A stretch of DNA of 64,000 nucleotides from positions 124,001-188,000 of the forward strand of contig JAJQJQ010000074.1 of assembly GCA_028622995.1 (NCBI GenBank). The letters are read 5' to 3'. The number at the start of each line of letters is the position of its first letter. Position 1 is the stretch's first letter. Below are positions 25,483-37,481 of this stretch, piece after piece. A program made the position numbers and the translations under genes. Source of the DNA: Panagrolaimus kolymaensis. Lineage: Eukaryota > Nematoda > Chromadorea > Rhabditida > Panagrolaimidae. The notes under the pieces are model-generated. The model was not told the DNA's origin, did not search any database, and saw nothing but the letters and a program-made list of their open reading frames with translations.

Positions 25483-26473
25483 TTATATATAATTAAACTT
25501 AAGTAAAGGTTTTGTTGCTTTATTTTCCCATAGTTCTAAAACACTATTAAAAATGGTTTGAAAGTTTTCTTGGGCATTTATAGCAGCTTGGATATTAATA
25601 ACATTTTGGATATTCATAGAAGCAAAATCAATTAAATATTTTGAGCGATTATCATCTTCGTCGATACTGATTTTCTAAAAAATTCTTACTTTTGCTGTAT
25701 TTTTCTTAAATTAAAATCATACTAAAACAAAGTTTGCGAAATCTTTTGCATTAAAATCTGCGGGTCAATTATTGAATACAAAACATCGAATTTTTGATTT
25801 TCTTTCCATCTTTGATAGTTTAAAGGCAGTTTCAGAAGTATACCAACCTAGTGCATTCGTTACAGGACAACTAGAAAAGATAGTTATATTAATTTTTTTT
25901 TTAAATTTTAACTCACTAATCAAAAATATCTACAAAAGGAACACAATCTAAAATTTCTTCCACTGGAACAACATTCTTAGAAAATTCTTCAATAGAAAGC
26001 ATACGAACAAACGATCTTAATACAATAGTTCGATACATTCTCAAATATTTGACTCTTGTTGTTAAACTTTTAAATTCTTCAAAAGTTAAAGTTTGATTTT
26101 GAATTACTAGGCGAGCAGGGGTAAAAAAAATTTTTTGAGTCAATTTTGAGAGCTGGAGGAAATATTTACTTTCGACATATAAGGAGCTAATAGTTAACAG
26201 TTTAAAGTTGCCTGATAATACTAAGTTATTGGATAAAGTAATTTTCTGTAAATAACAAAATAAAGTCAAAAAGATTTGAATTTCTGATTCGAAATATGTT
26301 ATGGAAGAGCATGGAAGAATTTTAGATTTGTTATAAAAATATTTGCAGCAAAAATGAAGTTTGTAATACATTTTAAGATTCTTTTTTGGACATTTCACTA
26401 TATAATTAATAATTGTGGAAGGTATTGAAAAACATTGTTGGTAAGCATGAACAAAATTTCCGCCGCTATCCAT
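25483..26473 (-). pseudogene. F-box-like protein, copy 2, frameshifted
   Basis: Same layout as copy 1. Exon 1 is 26473-25917 (FCCKYFYNKSKILPCSS, VVPVEEILDCV), exon 2 starts after CTAG near 25871, and exon 3 runs from about 25674 to the stop at 25483. Exon 2 starts in frame (TSETAFKLSKMERKSK), but the homologous continuation (KFDVLYSIIDP) lies in another frame, and the match then returns to the first frame (ADFNAKDFANFVL). Read straight through, TGA occurs at 25767-25765. At least two compensating indels, or a small error cluster, are needed, so I call it a pseudogene or decaying copy. Exons 1 and 3 are otherwise open and well conserved. Confidence 0.6.
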
Positions 26474-26891
26474 TTTTTTCTTATTCAGTAAGCAAATAAA
26501 TGAATGATAGTTTGATTTAACTGGTCAAAATAATTAGGGAAAATTTTTGTGAAAAGAAATTTGATATTGTATATAAAAATATACTTTAATTTACTTTAAG
26601 GCTGCACTGTAGGTTATTTTTCCCAAAGGAACAAACAACCGTGGTCAGAAAAATCAATACAAAAACAACTAAAATCAATCAAAGAAAATCTCACAATCGA
26701 TATTCCAAAACCTCCAAGTTTTTTGTTTTTTTTCTGGCAAGAAAGAAAATACCTTATGCACTATTAGTTGAAATGAAATACAGTAACAAAAAAAATGGTT
26801 GGGTATTGTAAATTTATGCACCATGGAAAAAATCAATTTGTAAACAAAAAAAAAGTTATCAATCAAGCTTAAATGAAAAAAAGAGGAATAT
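26474..26891. other. Intergenic between F-box-like copies 2 and 3
   Basis: AT-rich spacer. A 63-codon frame at 26675-26866 has no support. Confidence 0.5.
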
Positions 26892-27359
26892 TTATCGACT
26901 GTAGCTTAAAATAACTTGGGGTTTAGTTGTTTTTCTTTCCCATGATTTCAAATGATAGTTGTAAATGTTTTGAAAGATTTTTATAATTTCAATTGGAACA
27001 GTTGGTGCAAATTTAATTATATATTCTGAACGGTTATTATTTTCATCGACACTATTATTCTAAATATTTATTTCAATTTTTTTCAAACTTTTAAAGGTAA
27101 TTATTTAAAAAAGACTTACTAAAACAAAATTAGCAAAATCTTCCCCATCAAAATCTTCTGGAACATATTTTAATGAAAATTCTTCAAATTTTTTCTCTCT
27201 TTCCAAGCTTGCAAGCTTAGCAGCCGTTTCAGAAGTATACTGTCCTTGAACATCGTTTTTAGGACAACTAAAAAAACTGTATTGTTTAAACTTAAATTTT
27301 TAACTTACAAATCAAAATTATCTGCATTTGAAAGGCATTTTAAGATTTCTTCCACTGGA

Positions 27360-27420
27360 ACCACATCTCCATTTAAATTAAATACCAAAGTTTGGTATTT
27401 AATTTAAATGGAGATGTGGT
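27360..27420. repeat. Perfect 30-bp-arm palindrome at the MITE insertion edge
   Basis: Positions 27360-27389 and 27391-27420 are exact reverse complements with one base (27390) between them. The left arm is F-box-like exon sequence. The right arm is its inverted copy, lying exactly between the target-site copy TACCAAAG (27383-27390) and the first base of the MITE (27421). Confidence 0.95.
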
Positions 27421-27816
27421 CAGGGCTGCAAAAACGCGCGCTTTAGCGCGCGACGCTAAAATTTTATTTCGCGTTGTTTCGCGTTCGCGCTTTTTCGCGG
27501 TTTTTATTTCGCGTTTGTTTAGCGTCGCGAATCAACGCTAACTTAAGAATTTGGAGAAGTACAACAAAAGTGGTAGAAAAATTAATTCATATTATTTATT
27601 ATGACTTAAATATAAGCATTGGATCAAAAAAATAACAAAAAATTACATTAATTATGCTTTAAAAAAGATTCGCGAAAGTTCCGCGAATTGTTTAGCGTCG
27701 CGCGCGACGCGGTTTTTTTCTTTTTCATTTTTCGCGTTCGCGCGCGACGCGCTTTTCTAAAAAAAGAAACGCGCGCGTTCAGCGTTTTGTTTTAGCGTCG
27801 CGTTTTTGCAGCTCTG
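27421..27816. mobile_element. hAT-like MITE, CpG-rich, 396 bp
   Basis: Termini CAGGGCTGCAAAAACGCG (27421-27438) and its inverted match CGCGTTTTTGCAGCTCTG (27799-27816) differ at one base. The 8-bp target TACCAAAG occurs at 27383-27390 and 27817-27824. An 8-bp duplication with CAGGG-type ends is characteristic of hAT transposons. There is no transposase frame. Both ends are packed with GCGCG/CGCGACGC motifs, probably subterminal transposase-binding repeats, around an AT-rich centre. It disrupts F-box-like copy 3. Confidence 0.85.
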
Positions 27817-28266
27817 TACCAAAGTTCGGTGCATTCTTAAATTTATAGTTTTTGTTGTTAATTTTTTAAATTCATCCAAAGTTAAAGTTTGATGAAAAAT
27901 TGTTAGCCGAACGGGTGTCAACCAATGTTTTGAAATTAGTGATGAAAGGGGAATCGTATTATCTTCGACATATAAAGAACCAATACTGTAAAGTTTAAAA
28001 TCTCCCGATAAAACTGAATCTTTGGAAACAGATGTTTTCTTTGGATAATCAAAAACTATCGAACATGCATGCATTTTTGATTTGGAACAAGTCGCATAAA
28101 AACAGGGAAGAATTTTTAATTTTTTATAAAAATATTTACAACAAAAATAAAGTTTATAATAAATTTTTGGATTGGATCTTGGTTTTTTCGCGGTAACATA
28201 ATTAATAATAGTTAAAGGTAATGAAAGATTTTGAGGATGAACAACAAAATTTCCAGAGTTTATCAT

Positions 28267-28613
28267 TTAAAAAAAGAAAACTAATAAATAAACGAATAAA
28301 TGAAAGATATTTTATGGGCAAAAAATAATGAGTTTTCCAAAAAGAAAAAAATGTTTTTGGTATAAACAAAGCATCTTTATTTGGATTTAAAGTCAAGCCT
28401 CGGAGTTATTTTTTTCAATGAAGTAATAAATGATGATGACCTAGAAAATGGTTAGCTAAAAAAGAGAAGAAAGCAAAGCCAAATCAATTAAAAATAAAAG
28501 TTAAATAACCAATAAATTACTTGGGTTAATTAGAAAAAAGACGCAATCAACAGAATAGTTGAATAAACAAAAAGATAATAATAATTAATATTCTAAAAAT
28601 AATAAACACTTTT
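28267..28613. other. Intergenic, no gene seen
   Basis: AT-rich spacer between F-box-like copy 3 and the first GT11 gene. Confidence 0.5.
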
Positions 28614-30229
28614 TTAATTATTATAAATTATGGAAGCTGTATCATTTACAACATTTATTCTTTTCCAATTTCTTGGATAAAATTCATCGATTTCGTTTTC
28701 ATTAAAATTTCGACCTCTTCTTTGAATCATTCCATTATAAAATATTGGAATGCTTTCAGGAAGCAAATAAGCTATCCACCAACCAAATGTCGAACCCGAT
28801 GCCGAAAGTAAAAATGAATCACAAAATTGATGAGCAAATGCAAGATCATGGTCACGAGAAGATAGCTTTGGTTGATAAACATTTTTGAAAAGAGTTTTAT
28901 CAAATTTGAGAGTTTTAACAAAAGCTTCGTCTTCGCCAAACAAAATTACAGAAATATCATTGATTATTTTTTGATTCTGGAGATAGAAATAAATTTCTTC
29001 AGCTGCGGGGTTGATAAATTCTGTTGAAGAAAGGAAAAAGCGAGTTTTATTGAAATCTCCTCTTCGAAAGTGTATGCAAAGTTTGTGGGACTTGTCTTTC
29101 CTAAAAAAATCATAGTTGGGTAAAAAAATTAAAAAGTTAAAAATTTCTTAAGAAAAACATACCAAAAAATGCGTTTACCATAAAGTTTAATTTCATTCAT
29201 TAAATTATCGCTGAATTGAAATAAATGTTTAATTTCTGCTTTATAATTATCGAATAATTTATAGAAAAATGGATATCGTCTAGTGAATGAAATATATTTT
29301 TTCTTTACTGGTTTTATTCTAAAACAAATGTTTTTATTTTTCAAAATAAAAAAATGAAAGTTAGTTTTACCTATCAAAATTACAACATCTATTAAAAATA
29401 CCGGTAATAAAAGTTTCATTTTTATTTGGTTTAAACATTTTTATGTGGTTATAAAGATTAGGAAAAGTGGATTTTATTTCTTTTAAAGATTGCATTTCAC
29501 ATTTTGTTTCAACATTAAAATATGGAGTCCTTCCAACATTTCGACCAATTCCATAAAGTTCAGCATAACGAAAGAGCTAAAAACAAAAATAGAAAAATTT
29601 TGGTTTTTTCTTTGACAAATTTTAATTGGAAATTTGAGGAAAAAGCGTTATTTAAAATTTGCTAAAACAATTTTTGTTTAAAAACTTTCATTAAATTAAA
29701 GAAGTGTCATGAGTTTTTGTTTTTTAGATCCCTGCGGTCTTAAATAAATTGACACCTTTTTTGATAGGCGCCAAAATGATTAATGTCTTTCTTTATTTTT
29801 TGCGCGTTTTTTTTGATGAAAAAAACAATAAATCTTTAGGTCTTTTTTATTTTAGAAAAAGAAATTTCTCTAAAAGGAGAAAGAACTTTTTTTCAATCAA
29901 AAACGTAGTAAAAAAACCTATCAATATTGGAAAACCTTAATTTCGGATATTTTGACTTTTCATTTTAAACTTAAAGCATGAAAGAAAAAATAACTCACTT
30001 GATTTCCAATTCCCCCACATGATGTTTGAGTTGATAAATATTTTTCATAAATAGGAATATGAATAACCTCCTCTTCATTATTGCGATTAAAATTATTTTT
30101 AACTTTAAATAAAACTTCGTTTGGTAAAAATGAATATTCTATTCTAATAAAATGGAATATAAATAAAATAAATAAAGCAGATAAAATCATCAAAAATTTA
30201 AGAATATTTGCATAATTTTTGAAAGACAT
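28614..30229 (-). CDS. GT11 alpha-1,2-fucosyltransferase-like protein, copy a (intact)
   Basis: Exons 30229-29999, 29576-29371, 29318-29163 and 29100-28614 give 359 residues, the usual size for the family. It has type II Golgi topology: a short N-terminus, a membrane anchor at about 10-30 (FLMILSALFILFIFHFI), then a stem. GT11 signatures are present: GGIGNQLFRYAELYGIGR (72-89), donor-binding HFRRGDF (208-214), and LAFAHQFCDSF plus SASGSTFGWWIAYLLP, the motif II region ending in FGWW. The predicted activity is transfer of fucose from GDP-fucose to the 2-position of galactose on secreted or membrane glycans. Two further copies lie at 33369-34121 and 41458-42897. Nematodes have many such genes, and acceptor specificity cannot be read from sequence. 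Confidence 0.9.
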
Positions 30230-31692
30230 ATTTAAATTTTTTTTGGTTGGAAAAATCCTATTTTTTGATGAAAGATTGTAATCACACTGATGAGATAATT
30301 AAAATAATTCTTTATAATAATAAACCCAAAATAATGTTATTCATCAATCAAATAAATAAACGCATAAAAAAATAAGACGGCTATACTAATTTTCTGTTTT
30401 GTTTCAACAACTTTAAATATTACAAAAACAAAAAGCTGATTCTGATACTTTTGTATTGCAAAATAGCAACAAACAAAAAAAGATGAATCAAATTTGCTCT
30501 TTCTTTTTCAGCAAAGATCACCTTTAAAATTTCAAAAAACACAAGCGTCGTTATGCATTTTTAATGAAGGCGCTTGCTTGCTTTTCTTTGAAGCATCGAT
30601 GTTCACAGAAAATGCGACGATGAGAAAATGGAGTAATAAAAATATTTTTTGTTTGAAAAATAATTTCTTTTCACCCCAAAATTTTTATGCCTTTTTATAA
30701 ATACACCATAATCCAGGAAATTTATAACTCTGGAAATTGCTTCAGGCATTGTTTTTTTTATTGTATAATTTATTTAATTAAAAAAATTACCATCCTTCTC
30801 TTATCTCCATGCCGCCCACATAATTTTTACATTCATGTCATATTTTTTGTTTTAATCTTTTTTTGATCTCAGAAATGGGATTTGTGTTTAGGAATTTGTC
30901 AGAAACTTTAGTGCGAAAGAAATAATTCTTTTTTGTTTTTTTTGTGCAAAAACAATTAATTCATTGAAAACTTTTTTCCCTTCTTCCTTTACGATCGGCT
31001 GAAAAAAAAAAACAATAAATTTTCTTTGTTTTTTTTTTGGATCTTTGCGTAAATAACTATATTAAAAAAATTTCGATCAATTTATTTTTTTGTTTTTAGT
31101 AGGTTAATTGCTTTTCCCAAAAAAACCATCTCGCACATTGAGAACTTTTTTTATTCGATGAGAAAAGTGCAATCTTACGTTTTTTTATTTCTTAAAAATA
31201 ATAAATTCAACAATAAAAAAAGTTTAATTTGCAGAGATCATTTTTTGTATAGAAAATGGTTGGTAAACGATGATTGACAAAACATGAATGAAGCCTTTTT
31301 GGTGCCACCTTGAGCTATCATAACTTTTTTTAAACAGCTTGTGTTTGGAATAACAAAAAAAAAATTTAAATAACATTTTTTTAAATAAAAGGCTTATTTG
31401 GCAGTATCATTATTGATTTTGTCATTGGAAAAAAAGAGGTGTTTTTTATTTTGTTTTTGCTTTAAAAAATGATTACGGTCAGAGAGGAATGTATGATATA
31501 CATAAATTAATAGAAAAATTCATGAGTGTCCTTGGTTACGATTGCCTCATAAAAAAAAGTTTTTTTCCAACTTTTTTGCATTTTAAATTTCCTCATAATG
31601 TTGCTTGGTAGCTTTTTTATTTTTGTCAAAAAAACAAAACCCTTTTTCTCGCACGTTGAATAAAATAGAAGGAAGCTTCTCTAAATAAAATT
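30230..31692. other. Intergenic, no gene seen
   Basis: AT-rich with long T and A runs. The small frames at 30494-30700 and nearby have no protein-like features. Confidence 0.5.
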
Positions 31693-33051
31693 ATGTTAAA
31701 ATCAATTTTTGTTTGTATATTTTTATTACCCATTTTAATTTCATCTCAAACAACTAATTTTGTTCAATTAATTGGTTATTCAATAGTTTCAGAAATTTCT
31801 GAAACTATTGCATCTTCAAATTTAATGGATTGTCTGGGACTTTGCGTGGATGCAACACCAACCCTTTGCATTGGAGTTAATTTTGATGGGTCTCAATGTA
31901 GTTTATTTATTCAAATAAGAAATATTATTGAAAATGCAACAGCGTGTAATCATTATGTTTATGATCGAAGAAATTCCACAGCTGGAAGTATGAGTTTATC
32001 AGAAATTGATCAACTCATTTATTTTGATGCATTTTTAAGCAGCACGTGTCCGCAAGGTTACGAGCAAAAAGATTATGGATGTTCAATTGAAATTTCCGTT
32101 AGTCATCGATACTTTTTTTAGCTGATACAAATTTTTTTAAAGAAACTAGAAAGATAAAAACAAGAAAAATAAGACATGGGAGGATGGTCCATTTCAGCTT
32201 AAAATTATCATCTGGCTTTGAAAAAAAAATAGTCAAAGTTTTCGGTTCTATGCTTTACACCTAAAAACTTACATTTTGTGTTTTCTTTTTTTTTTAAACT
32301 TTTATAAAATTTGTCGGTGGAAAATCAATAATTGTGCTGTCAGGCGAAGGAAGCTTTTAACATATGTTTTTGTTTTTTTTCTTCGAAGTATTTTACAAAA
32401 ATAAATTTTATGCTTTGGAAATTTTTGTTTCACCATGCATTCATTTTTTAGAATGCAAAATGTCAAGAATATGCAACATTTTTTAATGCAATAATTTCGC
32501 CCAATACTAGTAATTCTGAAGAATGTATAACCGATATAAAAGCTGGTTTATGTTATCCATATGACAGCATTTTGGGTGGACCATGGAAATATAGCGAAAA
32601 TGGAACAACTTATTGTTATTATAATGTTTCAGCCTTGGCTAATCAAACAATGAATTATTATGTTTCTACCTGTCAAACGGTTTCTTCTCGAAGCAACGTT
32701 ATTTCTGTTTGCAGTAACATGGAAAATAATTTTGTTAAAAGTAAAAAAACTTTTTAAAAGAAAACTAAAATTTATGCAAAAATTTTTTTAGCTAATCAAT
32801 TCACAGAATTATTTTTTGGTTTATATATTCCTCTAAGTAAACCATGGGCATTAGAAAATTTTGAATGGACGGATGGATGTAATTGCACCTTTCGACGATG
32901 GAGCGGTGGAGAACCAAATGGAAATAAAACTGGCGCAGAGGAACGCTTCACGGGAATGAGCAGTAATTGGTTTGATTTTGCATTTTGGAAACATCCAAAT
33001 GTTTTTTGTAAAGAAAAAGGCATAACTATCGTTGAATATTATAATATGTAA
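31693..33051 (+). CDS. Secreted C-type lectin-domain protein
   Basis: Exons 31693-32097, 32452-32740 and 32792-33051 give 317 residues. The N-terminus is a signal peptide (SIFVCIFLLPILISSQ, about 4-19). Residues ~20-100 form a cysteine-containing module (MDCLGLCVDAT, TLCIGVNFDGSQC, NATACNHYVYDRR) that resembles a PAN/apple-type fold. The C-terminal part fits a CTLD: CYPYDSILGGPWKYSENG and TYCYYNVSA early, then WTDGCNCTFRRWSGGEPNG with W and EPN positions, and WFDFAFW...VFCKEKG at the end. EPN is the mannose-type carbohydrate motif, so calcium-dependent sugar binding is possible. Worm proteins of this kind are often gut- or hypodermis-secreted and respond to microbes. Several N-glycosylation sites are present. 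AATAAA overlaps the stop region. Confidence 0.8.
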
Positions 33052-33368
33052 ATAAATAAAAGGTTTTAAAAAAATGAGAGGTAACAAATTTATTTTTGAA
33101 AATTACAAAAAAATTAAAAACCTGGCCATTTTTTTTTAAATTAGAAAAAAAAATTTGCGTAAAAATAATCAAACTTTTTTAAATTGAATGTTCTCCTTTA
33201 AAAAACATTTCTTATTGCTTTTTTTTGTTTTTTTGAGACACAAATGCAAAAATAAATGAAAAGTATTTTAAAAACAACTAAAATTTTTAAACAATTTTAA
33301 CAAATACTGACTATGTATAACTAACTTTAATTTTTTTATTCTGTGAAAACCGGACATTGTCGTTTTAG
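33052..33368. other. Intergenic; expected GT11 exons 1-2 absent
   Basis: AT-rich. Exons 1 and 2 of the following GT11 copy should lie here and are not found: there is no anchor and no GGIGNQ motif. Confidence 0.6.
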
Positions 33369-34121
33369 GATAAAAAATGTAACACAAAAATATATTAGAT
33401 TTCATCGACGATATCCATTTTTCTATAAATTATTCGATGCTTTTAAAAATGAAATCAAATATTTGTTTCAATTTGGCGAAAATTTAGTTAATGAAGTAAA
33501 ACAAGTTGGTGAAGATCTTTTTAGGTAAGTTTTTCTTATTTCAAACAATTTAATTCTTTTCGAATTTAATTATTAAAGATCCATGAGTTAAAAAATAAAA
33601 ATAAAATTTTCAGGAACGACACTTCTCATAAGCTTTGCATTCATTTTCGAAGAGGAGATTTTTTGAGTACTCGCTTTTATGCTTCCTCAGCGGAATTTAT
33701 TAATCCAGCAGCAGAAGAAATATATTTTTATCTTCAAAACCAAAAAGTTTCCGATATTTCTGTGATTTTATTCGGACAAGATGAAGCTTTTGTTAAAACA
33801 CTCAATTTTGAGAAAGCTCTTTTCTTTGATGTTTATCGACCAAAGTTAACTTCTCGAGACCATGACCTTGCATTTGCTCATCAATTTTGTGATTCATTTT
33901 TAATTTCTTCGTCTGGATCAACTTTTGGTTGGTGGATAGCTTATTTGCTTCCCGAAAGCATTCCAATATTTTATAATGGAATGATTCAAAGAAGGGGTCG
34001 AAATTTTAATGAAGACGAAATCGATGAATTTTATCCAAAATATTGGAAAAGAATTAATTTTGAAAATGATACAGTTTCATTAATGCGAGATGATAATCAG
34101 TTGGAAGACTTTCCTTTATAG
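33369..34121 (+). pseudogene. GT11 fucosyltransferase-like copy b, lacking exons 1-2
   Basis: Only the two 3' exons are present: 33369-33524 (156 bp, exactly the length of exon 3 in the other copies) and 33614-34121. They contain HFRRGDF, LAFAHQFCDSF and STFGWWIAYLLP, and read open to a stop at 34121. The acceptor before 33369 (CGTTTTAG) and the intervening intron are kept. Nothing upstream, as far as the lectin gene's end at 33051, encodes the membrane anchor or the GGIGNQ region. A product would need a new start and would lack the Golgi anchor. It is closest to copy c (shared NDTSHKLCIHFRRG and FFDVYRPKL), so it looks like a partial duplicate. Confidence 0.8.
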
Positions 34122-34737
34122 CACTAAATTGTTGGCATGAAAATCCTCTTAAACGTCCCAAATTTAAAGATATTGATCAAATTTTTTTCATACAATTCTA
34201 ATCGAAACCGATCCTAATTATTATTATGAATAAATTAATGAGATCCATTGAAATAATTTACCCATTCAAGAAGCTATTCAAACTTGAATAAAAGTACATA
34301 TCTATTACGTTAGCGGAATTCGAATTTATTAACAAAACAAAAAAAGACAAAATAAATAGTAAAACCACAATTTCTTGAAAAAAAGTCACTAAATATAAAA
34401 TGAATGAAAAGTACATATAGAATGAAATCATTTTTTCGAACAATAAAAAATTTAAAAAATGGTGCGGTGTTGTCATAATGAATAGTATTGCCAAAACGAA
34501 TTTAAAGAAAAAGTTATTTCCTTTAGTTTTTTCTATTTCCCGCGCAACAAAATATTTAAACTATAAAATAACTTTGAGTTAACTTTTCTACATAATTCGT
34601 GTTTTTGTTTTTGCGTTATTATTCCCCAATGTTATTCCATATTTCCTAAGTGCAACAATTAGTGGAAAAATTGAAATAAAATAAAATAGCTAGAATTATT
34701 TTGTATTAAAATAAATTTAAAGTTTAGAAATTTTTTG
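34122..34737. other. Intergenic; no N-terminal exons for the repeat gene seen
   Basis: AT-rich. I searched it for the N-terminal domain found in the related genes at 46.9, 59.3 and 59.8 kb and saw none. Confidence 0.5.
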
Positions 34738-37481
34738 ATGGCCAATCTGCGGAAACGAAAGCTTGTCGAGATTGCAAATAGTTGTGCAGATGAAAATGCT
34801 GAGAGCGCGTTGGAATTTTCTGATGATCAGTCTTATTATTCTGAAGAAGGTGAAAGCGATGAAGAATTGAAACAATCAAAGTATGTTTCATTTTTCGTTA
34901 TAACATCGATACTAATAGTTTTTGTATATTCATTTAAAGAGCTCAACCAAATTTGAAAAAAAATTCGCGCTTTGTGGACGCATGTTCAGAATATAAGTTA
35001 CACACATATGAAACAAATGGAAAGAAACGGAAAGTTTTGATTATTTTTACTGACGCTGTTAAAAATTTGTGCTACGAATATTCAATGGATAAAAAATATA
35101 GTTTTTATTGTCGAGGCTGTTTCGAAAAACAAAAATATCACAGAACAAAAATTCACATTAATAAAGATGGCAATGAAAGTGTCAAAATGAATGCGAAGCC
35201 GCATGTTTGTGAACCACGTGAATATGTTCCAGAAAAATTTAACAGTCCCATTATTCTTAAAAAACTCGATTATGTATTTAAAGAAAGCCTTGCTGTGGAT
35301 AAAACAACCGTGAAACTTATAATTTTTCATCGGGACGATAAAGAATTATGTTACGAATTTTATTGGAGTTCATCTTACAACAGTTATTGCTGCTGTGGAT
35401 GTAATCTACTTGGTAAAAGTTTAAAAGCCAAAGTTTATAATTGGAAGACGAACGAAGAATTTGTTGAGCTTGATGATCGAAAACATGTTTGTGAACTTCG
35501 TATTTATAATCCAAATAAATATTTTAATGAAAATCAAATAATTAATCTTCCTAATTTTGAGCTTCGTGAGAAAAATGACGAAGACGATTATAAGTATTTA
35601 ATTCTTTTTGATACTGCTAACAGAAATCTATGTTATAAATACAGTTTTCAAAAACAGGAATTTCGTTGCCAAAAGTGTGTTAGTAAATATGTTTATGCTA
35701 AACTTTATTATAATGACAAAAATGAACCTTATATTGTTCTTGGTCAACAGAAGCATGTTTGTGGACCGCAGCCTTATAAACCTGAAATAAAAGAAATCAT
35801 CATTGAATCAACTCATTTCAAATTTATTCCCATGGCTAAAGGAAAACCAAAGTTAATTATTTATGCAACAGAAAAGAAAGATATTGGTTACGAAATGTCT
35901 TTGAAAGAAAATAATTCGTATATATGCATGGGATGTGTAAGACGACAAAAAAATCAAATCATAGTACCATTTTATGCAAAATTATGTGTAAAAGAAAATG
36001 GAGAAAAGTATCTTATATTAAAAAAAAATTTGGAACATGAATGCAATTTAAAAAAATTCCAACCGGATAAAGAGAGACAATACGAAGAAAAATTTTTGTT
36101 TGCTCCAAATTTTATTTTTTATTCAAATAAAAATGTTTCAAAGAAGCCAAGTTTAGTCATTTATGATTTGAATGATAAAACTTTGGGTTATGATTATTCA
36201 TATAAACCAAGTCAAGGAATATTTCTTTGCAAAAAATGTATTTTTGAATATAAAATTTCTGTATCTGCCAAAGTAATGGAAGATAAAAATGGAAAAGAAT
36301 ACCTTTGTTTAGGAATGAATAAACACCGATGTACCCCTGAAAATGTTTCCAATTTATTAACGCCTGAAAAAGTAATCATGGAAAGCTCAGAAGTTGCTAT
36401 AAAGGATAAAGAAAATATCGATGAAAAACAAATAATTAATTTTGATTCATTTGAATTACGATCAAATAAATCGGGCGTTGGGGATGCTGAACTCATTATT
36501 TTTAAATCTGATGATCGAAGCCTCTGTTATCGATATTGTTATTTTAAATGCAGAAAAAAATATTACTGTTCAAACTGTCTTAACCAAAAGAAAAAGAATG
36601 TTACAGCTTTGCTAAAATTAAATGAAAATGGCGAAAAATATTTAATTCTTGGCAAAAATCAGCCACATCTCTGTGAACCAATTAAATATGAAGATATTCA
36701 AGAAACAAAATATTATAACTTTCAAATCTTTAATTTAGATGATAAAAATAAAGCAACGACTTTATTTGTTTTTATTTCAAATAATCAAAAGCAATGTTAT
36801 AAATATTGGTTTTGTAACAGAAATAAACTATTTTATTGCTGCGGTTGCCAAAAACAGGAAAGAAAATACATCAATGCTAAAATTGATAAAGATGAGGATG
36901 GAAAAGAATATATTAAATTTGGACCAAATAAACATGTTTGTGCTCCTCAAGAATATGATCCAGAAAAATTTGAAAGCAAACAAGCTTTGGAAGCATCTGA
37001 ATTTGAGATGTTCCCCAATCTTAGTGGTATCCCTGATTCTCGAATACTTATTTTTGATAAAAATAATCAAAATTTAGTTTATGAATATCATATCAATAAA
37101 AAGCAATTTTGTTGTTATGACTGCAATAGGAAGGGCGTGTATGTTTCTTTAAAGCTTTTCACAAATGAAAGTGAAGAAAAGTATATTGAATTGGATAATA
37201 CTAAACATATTTGCACACAGAGAAATTTAGTTGAACGAAAAAGAATGTTTATGGATTTTAAAATAAAAAATTCTTTGAATGGAAATCAAGATGTTGTCGT
37301 GACTGATACCAGCAATAAATCTCTGATTTTCAACTTGGCATTAGATTATGAACTAAATTTATATTATTGTATTAAATGCAAAGAAAAAAATAAGTTTATT
37401 ACTTACAAACTCCGCAAAACAGTAGATGAAAAAGAAATTTTGATATTTAATGAATCTCATGTTTGCTGTTCACGAAAATAA
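34738..37481 (+). CDS. Nine-repeat C2HC-type array protein, copy A
   Basis: Exons 34738-34880 and 34940-37481 give 894 residues. The first exon encodes a basic start (MANLRKRKL) and an acidic stretch (DDQSYYSEEGESDEE). The second is one long frame of nine tandem ~95-residue repeats. Each repeat has a strand with LIIF or similar, an [LI]CYEY-like strand, an aromatic-x-CxxC, an AK[LIV] strand, an EYIxL strand and a terminal KHVCEP-like HxC. The CxxC plus HxC set could bind one zinc per repeat. The order and spacing recall FLYWCH/WRKY-GCM1-type DNA-binding folds, but the ligand spacing differs. Unlike copies B, E and F it lacks the N-terminal domain exons, so the true start may be lost. A nuclear role is inferred from the basic motif. 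Not a recognised family. Confidence 0.8.

Larger units (their letters stand above)
26892..28266 (-). pseudogene. F-box-like protein, copy 3, split by a hAT-like MITE
   Basis: Exon 1 starts at ATG 28266 (YYKLYFCCKYFYKKLKILPC) and continues to about 27817. There a 396-bp element (27421-27816) plus a 30-bp inverted flank interrupts it. The exon resumes at 27390 (TLVFNLNGDVVPVEEIL) and ends at 27309. Exon 2 is 27267-27120 (YTSETAAKLASLEREKKFEEFS) and exon 3 is 27059-26892. Outside the insertion all frames are open and match copies 1 and 2, so the gene was intact until a recent insertion. Translation now enters the element and stops after about 20 foreign codons (SCKNATLKQNAERARFFF). Confidence 0.8.

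Noticed and set aside
27757..27816. C-terminal 20 codons of the F-box-like copy 3 frame
   Set aside because: They are MITE sequence read through after the insertion, not part of the protein.
29749..29940. 63-codon plus-strand frame in a GT11 intron
   Set aside because: Lies in the intron of a clear minus-strand gene, Lys/Phe-rich filler.
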